DNA of 64,000 bases from the NCBI GenBank assembly GCA_034401795.1, contig CM067371.1:77086833-77150832 (forward strand), given 5' to 3'. This DNA is from Chaetoderma sp. LZ-2023a. Its lineage: Eukaryota; Mollusca; Caudofoveata; Chaetodermatida; Chaetodermatidae. Positions 21,492 to 32,660 of this stretch are shown here, piece by piece. The translations under genes and the position numbers were made by a program. The first letter of the stretch is position 1; each line of letters begins with the position of its first letter. The notes under the pieces were generated by a model. That model searched no databases. It was not told the DNA's origin and was given only the letters and a program-made list of their open reading frames with translations.

Positions 21492-21807
21492 TGCTATAGT
21501 GGGGCGGATATGTAACAAATTTGAGGTAAGATGTTCCATTCTGGCAGAAAGCATGAAATTTGGCATATAGGTGGTTTACGGCATGCTGAACATAATTAGA
21601 TGCAGTGCCACATGACTCTACCAAGGGAACCCATTCAAAATGGCGGACTCAAAATGGCCGCGTTCCCAGCGGAAAATCTGCATTACTCAAGTTCTAGATG
21701 GAGTAGAGGGCTGGAATTGATGTCAAATTAAGGGTTTCTTGGGTCACTGGTTATGATTTTACCCATTACAATACTCTAGATAGATAAACATGCTGAAAAA
21801 ATATTAT

Positions 21808-21809
21808 TA

Positions 21810-21844
<35 letters not shown>

Positions 21845-21857
21845 GGTGGTGGTGGTC
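21808..21857. repeat. (TTG)n-(TGG)n microsatellite inside the transposon
   Basis: Runs of ATT, GTT, GGT and GTC triplets. Confidence 0.85.
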
Positions 21858-22044
21858 GTCGTCATCGTTGTAACATTTGTAAATTAGCAGTATTATTGCT
21901 AAACGTTTGTACACACATGTTCTAGGTGGAACATTTTAGAAACACATTTTCGCTACTCAAAACAATTGGTCTACACGTTTTCTCCAGTAAATGTAATTGT
22001 ATGCCAGCCCCTCGCTTCGCCAAGCATTATTTATTATTATCACA

Positions 22045-23876
22045 GAAAATGAAGCTGCTTTGAAACGATGGATGGTGTCAGGCCCAGAAATAGGAAGGAT
22101 AATCAGCGAGTACGAAGTGAAACATACACAGAAATATCAATGATAACTGTCACCATGAGCAGATTCCGAGTAAGCAGAAATTGTTTGCTTTAAACACAAT
22201 TTGTCTTATTGATGCAATCGAGGAAATGGGAAACCCATTTTTAGATGACAGTTTTGACTTAGTGACTCTAGATACCAATGTCCGAGTCTGTAGTGAATGC
22301 GATCCGAACAGCAGAAGAACTAGGCATCAGACAGTACCACGCATTCGTTGCAGATCGACTATCTGTATCATCAAAATTGGTATATGACCCAATCCAAAAG
22401 AACAATTTGGCTTTGTTCAAATCAAAACAAAACCAACAAGAAGCTTGTTGCAATGAAGAGAGATGTACAGTTATTCTCTAGACTGTACATTTCCTGCCAA
22501 TCCAGAGACAGAGACCTTGATTCATTCTTTGAGCATGAGAATCATCCATGGCCTCCATCACTTTCTGAGAGCAACGCAATGCGCCAAGGCAGCAAATCAG
22601 ATCTGATGGGATGTTTGGAAGCATTAGTAGCTCGTGCAGCTGATTGTCCAGAGGTTGAAGTGAAGATCATTGACGGAGCAGCTATGATGCATAATCTAGA
22701 TCCCAATAAATCAAACGTGGTTGTGAACACATTTGGAGATTTTGCAGAGCACGTCTTCCTCCCACACATTGCTAGACAACTACAGACGGTTAAAAGATTG
22801 GGTGTTGTATGGGACGTGTATAAGGCAGGAAGCTTGAAGACACATGCTAGAGAATTACGGGGACATGGTGAAGCTCTTCGTGTTGCATCGAGTACAAGAC
22901 TCCCTCAAAATTGGAAAACTTTCCTACGAGTTGATGCAAACAAAACAGGCCTCTTCACCTTTCTCGCACATACATTGGAGTCATTCGAGCTACCAGAAGG
23001 AAAGATACTCGTCACAACATGTGAGGAAAACATGCTGATGAGGCCAGAGCATGGCGTCTCACAACTCGCGCCATGCATGCAAGATGAAGCAGATGGTAGA
23101 ATGTTGCTCCACGCCTTCCATGCATATCACCAAGGTTATCAAACAATAATGATTCATGCTACAGATACAGACGTCGTAGTCCTAGCCATACGGACAGCAA
23201 ACTTTCTTCATGGATGTGATCTCTGGGTCGCATTTGGCCGTGGGAAGACCTTCCACTATGTATCAGCTCATGGCATTGCAACAGTTTTGGGTGCAGAAGC
23301 ATCACAAGGACTGCTATTTATGCATGCTTTCTCTGGGTGTGACACTGTGTCTGCATTTTGTGGGATTGGCAAGAAGACAGCATGGGAAGTTTGGAGGACT
23401 TCAGATCTATTCAAGTCACTATTTAGGAGACTGTCTGATACCCCGGCGTCTGTGTGACAATGACATGGAAACGCTGGAGAGGTTTGTCATACTACTATAC
23501 AAACGCACATCACCATTGTCAAAGGTTAATGAGGCACGAACAGACGGCTTTTCGCTTTTGGCAACAGGCAGCTAGAAAACATTCCTCCAACCAGTGCAGC
23601 TTTGCTGCAACACACCAAACGTGCTGCGTTCCAGGCAGGACATCTTTGGGGCCAATCACTCCACGCAAATGCAAAAACGCCATCGCCAGCTGACTGGGGT
23701 TGGGTCAGAGATGGAGCACTTGGTCACCGCAATGGAGTTTGCTTGCAGACGCATCTAAGGCATGCCGGGAACTCATGAAATGTGCTTGCAAAAGTAATTG
23801 CACTGGCAGATGCAAATGCTATAAATCCAACTTACCTTGTACACAGTTGTGCTCATGCGGTGCACAGTGCGTGTGA
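22045..23876 (+). pseudogene. transposon-borne FEN1/XPG-like nuclease with CXC-type tail (frameshifted)
   Basis: Belongs to a large metazoan multicopy family I recognise by its phrases but for which I know no accepted name. Coding pieces fall in successive frames: 22045-22140 ('WMVSGPEIG'), about 22200-22276 ('MGNPFLDDS'), 22278-22440, the main open frame 22348-23457, about 23430-23572 ('METLERFVILLY'), about 23560-23776 ('HTKRAAFQAG', 'DWGW') and about 23750-23876. At least four frameshifts, so it is inactive as it stands. Main-frame residues: D109 in 'IIDGAAMMH', D156, E247/D249 in 'DEADGR', D273/D275 in 'DTDVVVLA', then 'GCDTVS' (330-335) and 'GIGKKTAWE' (339-347). This order copies the FEN1/XPG active site plus helix-two-turn-helix (inference). 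The last piece has the spaced Cys pattern of a CXC domain and stops at 23874-23876. Whether it mobilises the element is unknown. Confidence 0.7.
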
Positions 23877-24639
23877 CGTCTGTGAATCATGGTTCAACAA
23901 TCAACAGCATCATGTATAGCCTTGCATACTCTAATAGGATAATTGAACGTATCTATAACGACCATTACTTGGTTCGATATTAAGAAATCAAGTAATTTAA
24001 ACTATTTCTAGATGCTATATTGCTTTTGTTCTCAAGAGATGGATCTTTTAGATAACATATCTTAAAGAGCCACCGTCTTTTGACATCAAACACAGGTGGT
24101 CGCTATGGAAGGATTGATATTTACATATTTAGAGTATTGTAGTGAGTATAATTATAACGATTGACCCATGAAACCCCTAATTTGACATTAATCCATCTCT
24201 CTATTCCGTCTAGAGCTTGAGTAATGCAAATTTTCCACTGGGAAGGCGGCCATTTTGAATCCGCCATTTTGAATGGGTTCCCTTGGTAGAATCACGTGGC
24301 ACTGCATCTAATTATGATCAAGATACCGTAAACCACCTATAAGCCAAATTTCATGCTTTCTGCCAGAATTGAACATCTTTTTCACATATCTGCCCTACTA
24401 CTAGTACATACATCTATCTGTCCAGGTTGTCATTTCACCAACCAGTGGTGCGTGGGTGCGTCTTAAAGCTAATGGTATGTCTTGAATCAAAATTAGGTCA
24501 CCATGTTTTTCAGTTTACTGAACATCAAGTGAGATGTCACTGAATATGTCATATAGAACATGTACGATGCACCATGCTATTGGTGCGACATATGCGGTAA
24601 TGGATGGATTCGTATTGTACGTCTTTGATGGATTTACTA

Positions 24640-24975
24640 TTTAATAAACATTCTGTTGAATATTTTGAAACTCATTTTACTGGGAGCTATGGTAGTAACA
24701 GCACCCAGTCAAATTAGTTTTAAAATATTCTACAGCTTACCCGTATAATTACCTCGAAAATGGGATTCTGAGAATTCAGTGTTCAAATTATATAAATTAA
24801 CCCCAACACGCGCAATGCATGGGCTGCGCTTAGCTAGTGGTTGGGGCATAGCTAGAAATGGGCAGGGCATAGCTAGAAATGGGTAGGGCATAGCTAGAAA
24901 TGGGCAGGGCATAGCTAGAAATGGGCAGGGCATAGCTAGAAATGGGCGGGGCATAGCTAGAAATGGATCCCTCCA
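24640..24975 (-). mobile_element. family D element (variant), reversed, with an expanded end
   Basis: Reads on the minus strand: 'GGGGCATAGCTA' end at right, then 'AACCCCAACACG', 'CTTACCCG', the B hairpin at 24655-24735, and 'ACATTCTGTTG..ATTTAATAAA' at left. The far left terminus is missing. Shares its 'AGAATTCAGTGTTCAAATTATATAAATT' segment with the copy near 37740-37925. Confidence 0.6.
24843..24965 (-). repeat. 21 bp minisatellite, about six units
   Basis: Unit GGGCAGGGCATAGCTAGAAAT, near identical across copies (GGGTAGG and GGGCGGG variants). The unit equals the terminal 'GGGC(A/G)GGGCATAGCTA' segment of D elements, so it grew by tandem expansion of a transposon end. Confidence 0.9.
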
Positions 24976-25544
24976 ATGTCAAACATTTGACAGACATGCC
25001 GATTGACAGACAGATCAACTTATGCTAGTTTCTCTGTGCTGTAGTTTCCCAAGCATTCATATAGTGACCAAGCTTGAAATAAAAAGGTGTGACATACTTT
25101 TCACATCACACCAGTCTATAACTTTAGCTCTGGTCACCAAACATGGCAGTGCATTGTAAGATAATCAAATGTGCATAGCAAGTGTTTAGGCCAGTCAGGC
25201 ATCAGTAACTTTTCATGGTTCACTGACCATCCAACGAAATGTTTGTTTCAGTTTAATTTTTGCTTTGTTCACTCAGGCCATTTTTAACAGCATATGAGGG
25301 GTACATTTTTTTAAACATTTTGTCTGGCCTATAATTTTAGGGCTGGGTGTGTGTGTTTGTGATATTTGTTAGTCTCAGAGTGCAGCATATATTAAATTTA
25401 GGTCTCTGTGACCTACTTTTTGTGTCTCGCCCAAACTGTGTTGACAAATTGTTCGGCATGGTGAGTCCTTTGTGATGATTTGTATCTCTAAAACTATTAT
25501 ATTTTAACCAAAATCACCAGCAATTTTGTGAAAGATAGCATGAG
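24976..25544. other. no recognisable feature
   Basis: AT-rich DNA, no supported gene or repeat. Confidence 0.4.
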
Positions 25545-25756
25545 TTAACCCTTTAACCCTTGAATTTGTTCAAGAAAATGTCAATTTTCTCATAGAAAAT
25601 GTCCATTTGCAAACAAATACAAGACCATTTTTGAAAATATACCACTGGAATGACTGGCTCGGTTATCGGTTATAGTCTTCTCTTGGTCAGCAAATGGACA
25701 TTTCCCAAAACCACTGCAGAAGGCGTTTTTGGCTGATATGAGTGTTAAAGGGTTAA
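25545..25756. mobile_element. family A MITE with right hairpin half deleted
   Basis: TTAA-CCCTTTAACCCTTG .. GAGTGTTAAAGGG-TTAA termini are perfect, but the sequence jumps from 'GGCTCGGTTATCGGTTATAG' straight to 'TCTTCTCTTGGTC', losing about 30 bp of the right arm. Confidence 0.75.
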
Positions 25757-25787
25757 CTGTATCATAATTCTGATTATTCAAAAATCT

Positions 25788-25900
25788 TTAACCCTTACAC
25801 CGATGAATTCCCGATAGCTTATCAATCATGCGGCAACGTCGCCCAGTCAAATTATTATCAAGATATACAACAGAATAAGCGTTTGACCCCAAATTTGTGA
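25788..25900. mobile_element. partial CCCTT(A/T)CACCGATGAATT-ended MITE with B core
   Basis: TTAA-CCCTTACACCGATGAATTCCC left outer arm joined to the right half of a B core ('CGCCCAGTCAAATTATTATCAAGATATACAACAGAATA'). Confidence 0.5.
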
Positions 25901-26118
25901 TACATCTCTTGGATCGCACTCGCCCAGGCACACTTCCACCCACACATTTGGAGAAGGTCCTTCCAGTAGAAACAGCTGCAAAGTTATTGAGAAATGTCTG
26001 AAGAACTAGAAGAATCACTCCATGCTCACATTAATCTTTGAGTGTAGAGAGGTGTGTAATAACAGTTCACTGTACTATCTGTTTACAATTTTGCACAGCT
26101 TTTTGATGCTTAAATATT

Positions 26119-26344
26119 TTAACCCTCGAATTTGTTCAAGAAAATTATAATTTTCTCATAGAAAAGTCCATTTGCAGACCAAGAGAAGACTATTCTTGAA
26201 AAATTACAACTGGAATGACTGGCTCATTTATCGAGCCAGTCATTCTAGTAGTAAATTTTCAAAAATAGTCTTTGTCTGCAAATGGACATTTATCAAGACC
26301 ACTACAGAAGCCGCTTTTGGCTGATATGAGTGTTAAAGGGTTAG
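26119..26344. mobile_element. family A MITE, full length
   Basis: TTAA-CCCTCGAATTTGTTCAAG .. GAGTGTTAAAGGG-TTAG; hairpin around 'GGCTCATTTATCGAGCC'. Confidence 0.8.
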
Positions 26345-26811
26345 CTGATGATCAAGCCAACCAAAACCTGCCTCTGCAGTGATCTTGGGCAATGAACATC
26401 TTCTTTAATTTTCTAAACCAAATCTTGCCATTAAAGAGGAAAAAATCAATAAATCTGCTTTATTTACAAGTGTTGTTGACCCAGGAATCAACCAGTTAAC
26501 CGATCATGCCAAAACAATATATCCGGATTGGGTGTCCTTTGACTGAAAGCCAGCAACTTGATGGAACTTGTGATGTGACATGTGTGGGTGATGTCAGAGC
26601 TTGAAATGACTTGTTGACTAGTGTGACAAGAAAGAGGAATCCAGATAAAAAAGCCCCACAAAAACAGCAAGACTATTCTTGTCAGACTTAGAGGTCATAG
26701 AATGTACATTACATAGATGACTGGTTTTCATTTGCTTAGATTCATTTTATCATATATAAACAGTTTGAATCCTACAGAACTGATGTGATGAATTCTATTT
26801 GATGTAAAAAA
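26345..26811. other. no supported gene
   Basis: 26350-26430 looks like the outer part of another A element ('CAACCAAAACCTGCCTCTGCAGTGATCTTGGG'); the rest is unremarkable AT-rich DNA. Confidence 0.35.
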
Positions 26812-26908
26812 TCTGCTGAATAGTTTAATTAATTTTACTGAAGCCTGTTGCTGGCTTAGCCAGCAACAGCTTCCAGACAAATTAGTTTCAAATTATTTAA
26901 TGGGTTAC
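26812..26908. mobile_element. family B palindrome
   Basis: 'CTGTTGCTGGCTTAGCCAGCAACAG' is a perfect central palindrome, with TTTAATTAATTTTACTGAAGC / CTTCCAGACAAATTAGTTTCAAA arms. Confidence 0.7.
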
Positions 26909-27261
26909 TTTTATGTCTGACTGCCTTGAAATAGAGATATTTGGATTGCTGTATAGAAAGGGTTGATGTTGAACTGTAGTTTAGTGGAACTAATTATTCA
27001 CTACATTAATGAACATTTTGAAAATTGCTTGATGATGGGTGAAAATAACAACATGCCAGGACAAGAGCGTTTTTATTCTCTTCCCCCCCCCCCAAAAAAA
27101 AAAACCCCACAAAAAAACCCCACCAAATGTCTATCCATGTTGACCATCAACTGTCTGTCTATATTCTTTTTCAGCAGATATATTAGAGGAAGACGCAGTA
27201 TCGATCATGATATTAGTTTTGATGAAATCTGCCCATAATTTCACCAGTGTTTAATCTCACA

Positions 27262-27358
27262 CCCTTTAATTTGGCCCAAATCAATCTGCGAATGTCCATT
27301 TGCAGGCCAGGAGAAGACTATCGTTGAAAATTTACCGCTAATTACTGGCTTGATACCC
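27262..27358. mobile_element. family A fragment (left half)
   Basis: 'CCCTTTAATTTGGCCCAAATC' outer arm and left hairpin arm through 'ATTACTGGCTTGATA', then cut by the next copy. Confidence 0.55.
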
Positions 27359-27583
27359 TCAAACTGACCAATAATGGCTTCTGTAGTGGTCTTGGATAAT
27401 GTCCATTTGCAGATCTAGAGATGACTATTTAAAAAAATCTAACATTGCAATGACTGGCTCGATAACCGAGCCAGTCATTGAAGTGGTAGATTTTCAAAAA
27501 TAGTCTTCTCTTGGTCTGCAAATGGACCTTTTCTATGAGAAAATTGAAATTTTGTTGAACAATTTGAGGGTTAAAGGATTAAC
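27355..27583. mobile_element. family A MITE
   Basis: 'CCCTCAAACTGACCAATAATGGC' left, hairpin 27400-27530 around 'GGCTCGATAACCGAGCC', right 'TTTGAGGGTTAAAGGAT-TAA'. Confidence 0.7.
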
Positions 27584-27619
27584 ATTCATTAAGAATATGG
27601 TGTCTGCTAGATTTACTTG

Positions 27620-27870
27620 ATACCTGGATGCTGGACATCATTTGAAACTGTACATTTTTGGGTGGTCATCTTGGATTTTCCAAAGGTTTTCAGGAAATAA
27701 CTTGGAAGCCTTATTATACGTCTTATTCGCTTGGCTGAATGTTAATCAAAATTGTCTGTAATATATAGTCCTAGAGTGGTAAGCCTCAGAATTTCATATA
27801 GCAGTTTGATTGGTCAATGTTTTGGTGGCCATCTTGGATTTCCAAGTGTCCAAGAAATTGTTTGCTTGAG
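27620..27870 (+). repeat. fragment of long interspersed repeat E
   Basis: 'GTGGTCATCTTGGATTTTCC' and 'TTGATTGGTCAATGTTTTGGTGGCCATCTTGGATTTCC' as in the copy at 5160-5945. Confidence 0.5.
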
Positions 27871-28170
27871 TTTTTAACACTACCATTAATCTGTGACTGA
27901 AATCTGTGGATTTCCATGAATTGTCCAGGCTGATAATGCATGCGCTCACCCATGTACGCTCGTTCACCAAATTTGTTTTTGAGAAATTCTATGGTATCCA
28001 TGCTTTGTTTAAACTCAGGCTAGCCTGAACACTTAGTCTGAGCTTATCAAACCACGAGTAGAATAAGCTCTGACATTTATCAATTTTTGACTGCCTGAGA
28101 CTGCATGTCCAGGCTTTAACCGTCTGCATGTTGAACCTCTGCAGACTACAGTTTCCAAGGGGTTTAACTA

Positions 28171-28770
28171 TTGCTTGCTAGCTTGGACACACACAACATT
28201 TCCCAGCTGACTGGAAAACACTGCACAAATTATATGGTAGAGGTAGAGGCCCTATGCCAAGCATTTTATGCTATGGTGGAAAGAGGTACATCTGCTAACA
28301 ATGTCTTCTTCACTGACTCTTTGCCAGCACCACAAGCTCTTGTAGGTGGAAAGGATTTTACTCTGCCCTTACTGGCGTCAGAAAAAGGGCTTTGCTCTAA
28401 AAATTACGTCATTCTCCAGTGGATACCAGTCCATTGTGGGATTGCTGGGAATGAAAGAACGGACAAGTTAGCTAAAAAGGGATCCAACCAAGAACAGATG
28501 GATCGAGCAATCAGTTTTGATGAGCTGAAACAGAATATCAAACTGAGAAAACGAAATGAAAGCTCTCTGAAAAATCTACTCTGCAGCCTACCACGAAGGA
28601 ATCAGACGGCTTTCTTTAGATCGAGGACAGGCCACAACAGACTTAACTACCACCTGCACAAGCTGAAAATTGTGGGTACACCTTGTTGCAGCTATCAGAA
28701 AGCAGATGAAACAAGAGAATATTTTCTGCAACATTGTGAAATCTTCAATGATCTTGGGCAAAACATTTAG
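28171..28770 (+). pseudogene. RNase H domain fragment of a non-LTR retrotransposon
   Basis: A 199-codon open frame recognisable as the C-terminal RNase H of I/Nimb/Jockey-type elements. Visible are the catalytic Glu in 'VEVEAL', an Asp in 'FFTDSL', the hallmark 'WIPVHCGIAGNE' (H motif) and 'RTDKLAKKG' with the last Asp, then 'RTGHNRLNYHLHKL' and a remnant Cys/His finger ('CCSYQKADETREYFLQHC'), where the usual CxxC has lost a Cys. Endonuclease and reverse transcriptase are absent from the 5' side, so this is a truncated or rearranged piece. The Met at 28171 is unlikely to be a true start. The frame is intact but alone cannot retrotranspose. Confidence 0.8.
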
Positions 28771-28952
28771 CCAACCTAGTTGAAGACTCAAAGAAAAGAT
28801 ACATAGAGGGTTGGAGCAACTAGAAAAAACAGCTTCCTTTGCGCTTCAGTCTGGAAAAACAATTTGATTGAATATGTCATGTGCTGGTGAACACCTTCAG
28901 TCCATTGGTCATTAATTAGTATACATGTATTACATGAGCTATGTATACAACT

Positions 28953-29182
28953 TTTAACCCTTTACTGGTCGAATTCGGTCAAGCAAATCAAACTATTTAC
29001 TTATTGAATGTTCAGTTGCAGGCCAAGAGAAGACTACTTTTGAGAATTTATCACAGGAATGTCTGGCTCAGTTATCCTAATTATAAATTTGCTAAAAAAA
29101 AATCTTCGCTTGTTAGTCTACAAATGGGGACATTTCTCAAGACCACTGTAGAAACCATTTTTTTAAACTGTTAAAGGGTTAA
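28953..29182. mobile_element. family A MITE
   Basis: TTAA-CCCTTTACTGGTCGAAT .. AACTGTTAAAGGG-TTAA; right hairpin arm partly deleted ('GGCTCAGTTATCCTAATTATAAATTTG'). Confidence 0.7.
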
Positions 29183-29277
29183 ACTTTAAGATTCTATGTT
29201 TGTTCAAACAGCGCGTGAGCACCACAGGCCTTTAATGGACCTCTTCTTCTGCCACCTTGATGCCACTATAACCACTG

Positions 29278-29695
29278 ATGAGAGGCAATTCACCTTTCCA
29301 GAGTATGCACCCATCATATGACGTCATAATCATCTAAGCGGTGTGTAGAATGACATCACAATGGATGACGTCATGAATGACGCCGATAAGTACGTCACGA
29401 ATGCATATTTGATGACGGTCTATGCCTTGTTGTACAAATTGTTTGCTTTTACTATTTAATAAATATTCTGTTGAATATTTTGAAACTAATTTGACTAGGC
29501 GCTGTTGCTGCCATAGGCAGCAACAGCACCCAGTCTTATTAGTTACAAAATATTCAACAGCTTCCCTGTATAGTTTTCAGGAAATTGATAGCTAGGGCAT
29601 TCGGGGATCGATCAATTCAAACACGGTGAGGTGTGGGTGGAGCGTAGCTAGTGATGGGCGGGGCATGGCTAAAAATGGAAAGGTCCATTGCATCT
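29278..29695 (-). mobile_element. family D element, reversed, complete
   Basis: Right end 'GGCGGGGCATGGCTAAAAATGGAAAGGTCCATT', left end 'AATTCACCTTTCCAGAGTATGCACCCATCATATGACGTCATAA'. B hairpin at 29470-29565; four CRE-like TGACGTCA/TGACGTCAT or one-off variants between 29318 and 29400. Confidence 0.8.
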
Positions 29696-29839
29696 GTGCA
29701 TCTCTATCTCTCCTTTTACTATGAAGCTCTGTTCTTCTCAGCTTTGCTCTTTCCTCTCCCACTCCAGTCTTTGATGTTAAAGAGCCTATATTTTCTTTGC
29801 CCTTCTGACTAAAATTTCATTCTATTGTATAGGCAGGAC

Positions 29840-30067
29840 TTAACCCTTTAGCGAGTCGATTTATCAAAAGATTAATAATTTTACTTAGTAAATGTCCATT
29901 TGTATGTCAAGAGAAGGCTATTTTTTTAAATTTAACACTGGGATCGCTGGCTCGTTTATTGAGCCAGTCATTCCGGTGGTAAATTGTCGAAAATAGTCTT
30001 CTCTTGGCCTGCAAATGGACATTTCTCAAGACCACTGCTGAGACCGACTTGACCATTACCAGGTTAA
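29840..30067. mobile_element. family A MITE
   Basis: TTAA-CCCTTTAGCGAGTCG left; hairpin 29893-30020; right end 'CTTGACCATTACCAGG-TTAA'. Confidence 0.75.
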
Positions 30068-30905
30068 ATCATTGTTTATTCTTTTGCAGCAGGGCTGTGA
30101 AATACTCAATAGTCTAATTATTATTTTGAGTGCAAATGTTAAAAGAATAAAAATATTGTTTTTTGGGATGTTTGCAAAGAGTTAGAAGTACAAATGGTGA
30201 CATTGTTTTCTCATTAAACCAAAAAGAGTTTCTAACCTTTGCAACGCTTTGATCTTAATCTAGCAAGCGAGTATAACTAATGATGGTCAACAGCTTATAA
30301 TAAACAACTAATTTTATTTTGACATTGCTTATAGGGGAAAGAGGATATTTAAAAAATAATCAAAAGTTAAAATACAATACCTTTCTTTAGCTTGAGTGTC
30401 CGCAATGTTTGGCCACTATTAATTGTTATCAGTACATAGAGCAGCGACAGCTGTGGTGTCAGCAGCAGTAGAAGCAGTAGTAGAAGTAGTATTTTGATAT
30501 CATCTGCTTAAATATTTTGCAACCATCGTAACTGAAAGTCAATGCTATTTGTATTTTAACTGCCTCCAGCATGTATGCCAAGATTCTCTGAATTCAGAAA
30601 ACAAACTAGCAAAATGTCTATTTGTGGATTTTGTGTCATGGAATGATAAAATAGTTTGACATATGTATTGTTATTAACATTTTCATGAATAACAGTAGGT
30701 AATTATGTTTACTTTTGTGTGTCGGTGTAATAAAACATAATAAATTTGCAAACATTAGTTTAATTTTGTGTATTTACTTTAAATGACATTGGACTTATTC
30801 TGGGCTATGTGTTAAAGGCCTCGGGGCAGGGGAGATATTGAGCACATGTGACAAATATAGTGTACAGCTCAGAATTAGCATATTTCCAATACAAATTAAT
30901 ACATC
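30068..30905. other. AT-rich DNA without supported features
   Basis: A short (AGCAGTAGAAG) run at about 30450-30490; otherwise nothing recognisable. Confidence 0.4.
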
Positions 30906-30949
30906 CATTGAATATTTTTTAACATAATTGAATTGGAAGCAAGGCCTTC

Positions 30950-31315
30950 CAATCCAATGGACCTTTCCAGTTTTAGTTATGCCCGGCCCATTTCTATCTA
31001 AGCTCCACCCATTGCTTCGTCCGTGTTGGGATCGATCGATCCCTGAACTCCCTGACTATCAATTTCCAGAAAACTATACAGGTAAGCTATTAAATATTTT
31101 GAAACAGCAACAGCACCCAGTCAAATTAGTTTCAATATATACAACAGAATGTTTATTAAATAGTAAAGACATACAATTCGTACAACTTGTCGGACTATTA
31201 AGCATTTAAGACAGACCAAATCGAGTCATTCATGCTGTAATTGATTATGACATCATCCTACACTTCATGTAGTTGATTATGACGTCATATGATGGATGGA
31301 TAAACTGAAAAGGAC
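30950..31315 (+). mobile_element. family D element with deleted hairpin arm
   Basis: 'CAATGGACCTTTCCAGTTTTAGTTATGCCC' left; 'TATGACGTCATATGATGGATGGATAAACTGGAAAGGACCAA' right. The B core keeps only its right arm (CAGCAACAGCACCCAGTCAAATTAGTTTCAA). A half B core also lies just left, at 30905-30950. Confidence 0.75.
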
Positions 31316-32077
31316 CAATATGTCTGAAATATTCATCATTTACTAACTTAGATGTTTGTCTCTTTGTTTTGGAAACATGTTAACTTATGTCAGCACTGTA
31401 CTTTAGATCATTTTATGTTGGTCACTCACATTACAATATAACCAGTAATATATATGATAAATTTTACCGCTAGATTTAGAAATCAAGTGAACGCAAGTGT
31501 CTCGCTAGATTTACAAATCAAGTGAACCTGATTACGATAATCTGACACAGGCTTAATAGCCTATCTAACAAAAGAGGGTTATGTGATTACGAGGATTCAA
31601 ATCAGTATCGTAATTTTGAACATCCGGGCATTCCGAGATCGTCCGACATTTGCCAATTTATGACACACTAAAGAGGATATCCCATAGCAACGCAATGTTT
31701 ACATTTTTCATGAAACTAAGGGCATAAAAAAGACTTGTGTCGAATAACCCCGCCCAGTATTTGAAAACATAAAATCTTGAGTAATTTTTATAAGATATTA
31801 AATAAAAGGTAAAAAGGTTTCACGGCCCATTGCTAGTAATGTTAAATTAGTCTGCAAAAACGGCGCCAATTTAAAGCGAAGACCGAATCGCGAATTAATA
31901 TGATGGTCTTGTCTTTATTGTAATACGACTGACATGACTGATCATCATGAAGTAATTGCGAGTTTCATGTTAGTTGGTTAGTAACGGTCCTTAGAAGGAC
32001 CACTCGCTTTTCTTAAGGGGATGATCATGGTGTATCCTTGTGGTGTTCATCCGGTCCACCACGCCTGTTTGCACCAC
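31316..32077. other. repeat-poor stretch, no gene recognised
   Basis: Contains a local near-duplicate 'GCTAGATTTA(G/C)AAATCAAGTGAAC' (31470 and 31504). No long frame. Confidence 0.4.
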
Positions 32078-32328
32078 TGTCACATTCTTAATAGATCCAA
32101 TAACTTCACAACCGGTATATTACATAGTTATGTAGGATACCTTATGTAGGATTCGATCCAAACCGGTATGTAGTATACCTTATGTAGGAAAGAATGACGC
32201 TCAGAAATACGTACCTAGTCAAAACTCTTAATTGATCCACTAACTTCCCAACCGGTATGTTACATATGTTATGTAGGATACCTTTCGTAGATGTTCCAAA
32301 CCGGTATATAGTATACCTTTCGTAGGAA
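32078..32328 (+). repeat. two-copy tandem repeat, about 138 bp, with four ACCGGTAT sites
   Basis: 'CTTAAT(A/T)GATCCA(A/C)TAACTTC(A/C)CAACCGGTAT' begins both copies (about 32088 and 32227); each also holds a second 'CCAAACCGGTAT' followed by '(G/A)TAGTATACCTT'. Copies are about 85% alike by eye. Confidence 0.8.
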
Positions 32329-32650
32329 CGAGCCTCGTGGCTAAAATAGGATCAGAGTTATTGACTTCACCTGGCTTGTAATGTGAAGCTGGCGCCATTT
32401 TCTTTCAACTTGGTCACAACGAACTTTCTGTTCATATTCACGTAAATTATAAACATTTTACATAAGTACTATGACTTATTCAACAAAGACCGCTTGTACT
32501 GTGTGGTATTCATGAAAAATCAAATGTGGATGTTGCTCCACAAGATTATGGAATGAATAGAATTTGTTGAGATAAAAGTTAGGTGTTTCCTGTAATACAG
32601 AAAATTAATTAAATGACGGCTTGGACTCGGTCGCATGCATAGTAGCATAA

Positions 32651-32660
32651 GTGCGCATGC
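32651..32660. promoter_or_regulatory. NRF-1-like site GTGCGCATGC
   Basis: A close match to the NRF-1 palindrome in a repeat-poor region. Nearby coding sequence is not evident, so it may be incidental. Confidence 0.25.

Larger units (their letters stand above)
21497..24402 (+). mobile_element. 2.9 kb DNA transposon with about 280 bp terminal inverted repeats
   Basis: The left arm (21497 to about 21785) starts 'TAGTGGGGCGGATATGT' and the right arm (about 24127-24402) is its reverse complement, ending 'ACATATCTGCCCTACTA'. Shared internal phrases include 'CTGGCAGAAAGCATGAAATTTGGC', 'TAGGTGGTTTACGG', 'AGGGAACCCATTCAAAATGGCGGA' and 'TGCATTACTCAAG'. The arms look roughly 85% alike by eye, so the copy is old. 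Between them lie a TTG/TGG microsatellite and the broken nuclease-like gene at 22045-23876. I could not define a target-site duplication. The superfamily is undetermined: no RNase H-fold transposase is visible. Confidence 0.75.
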
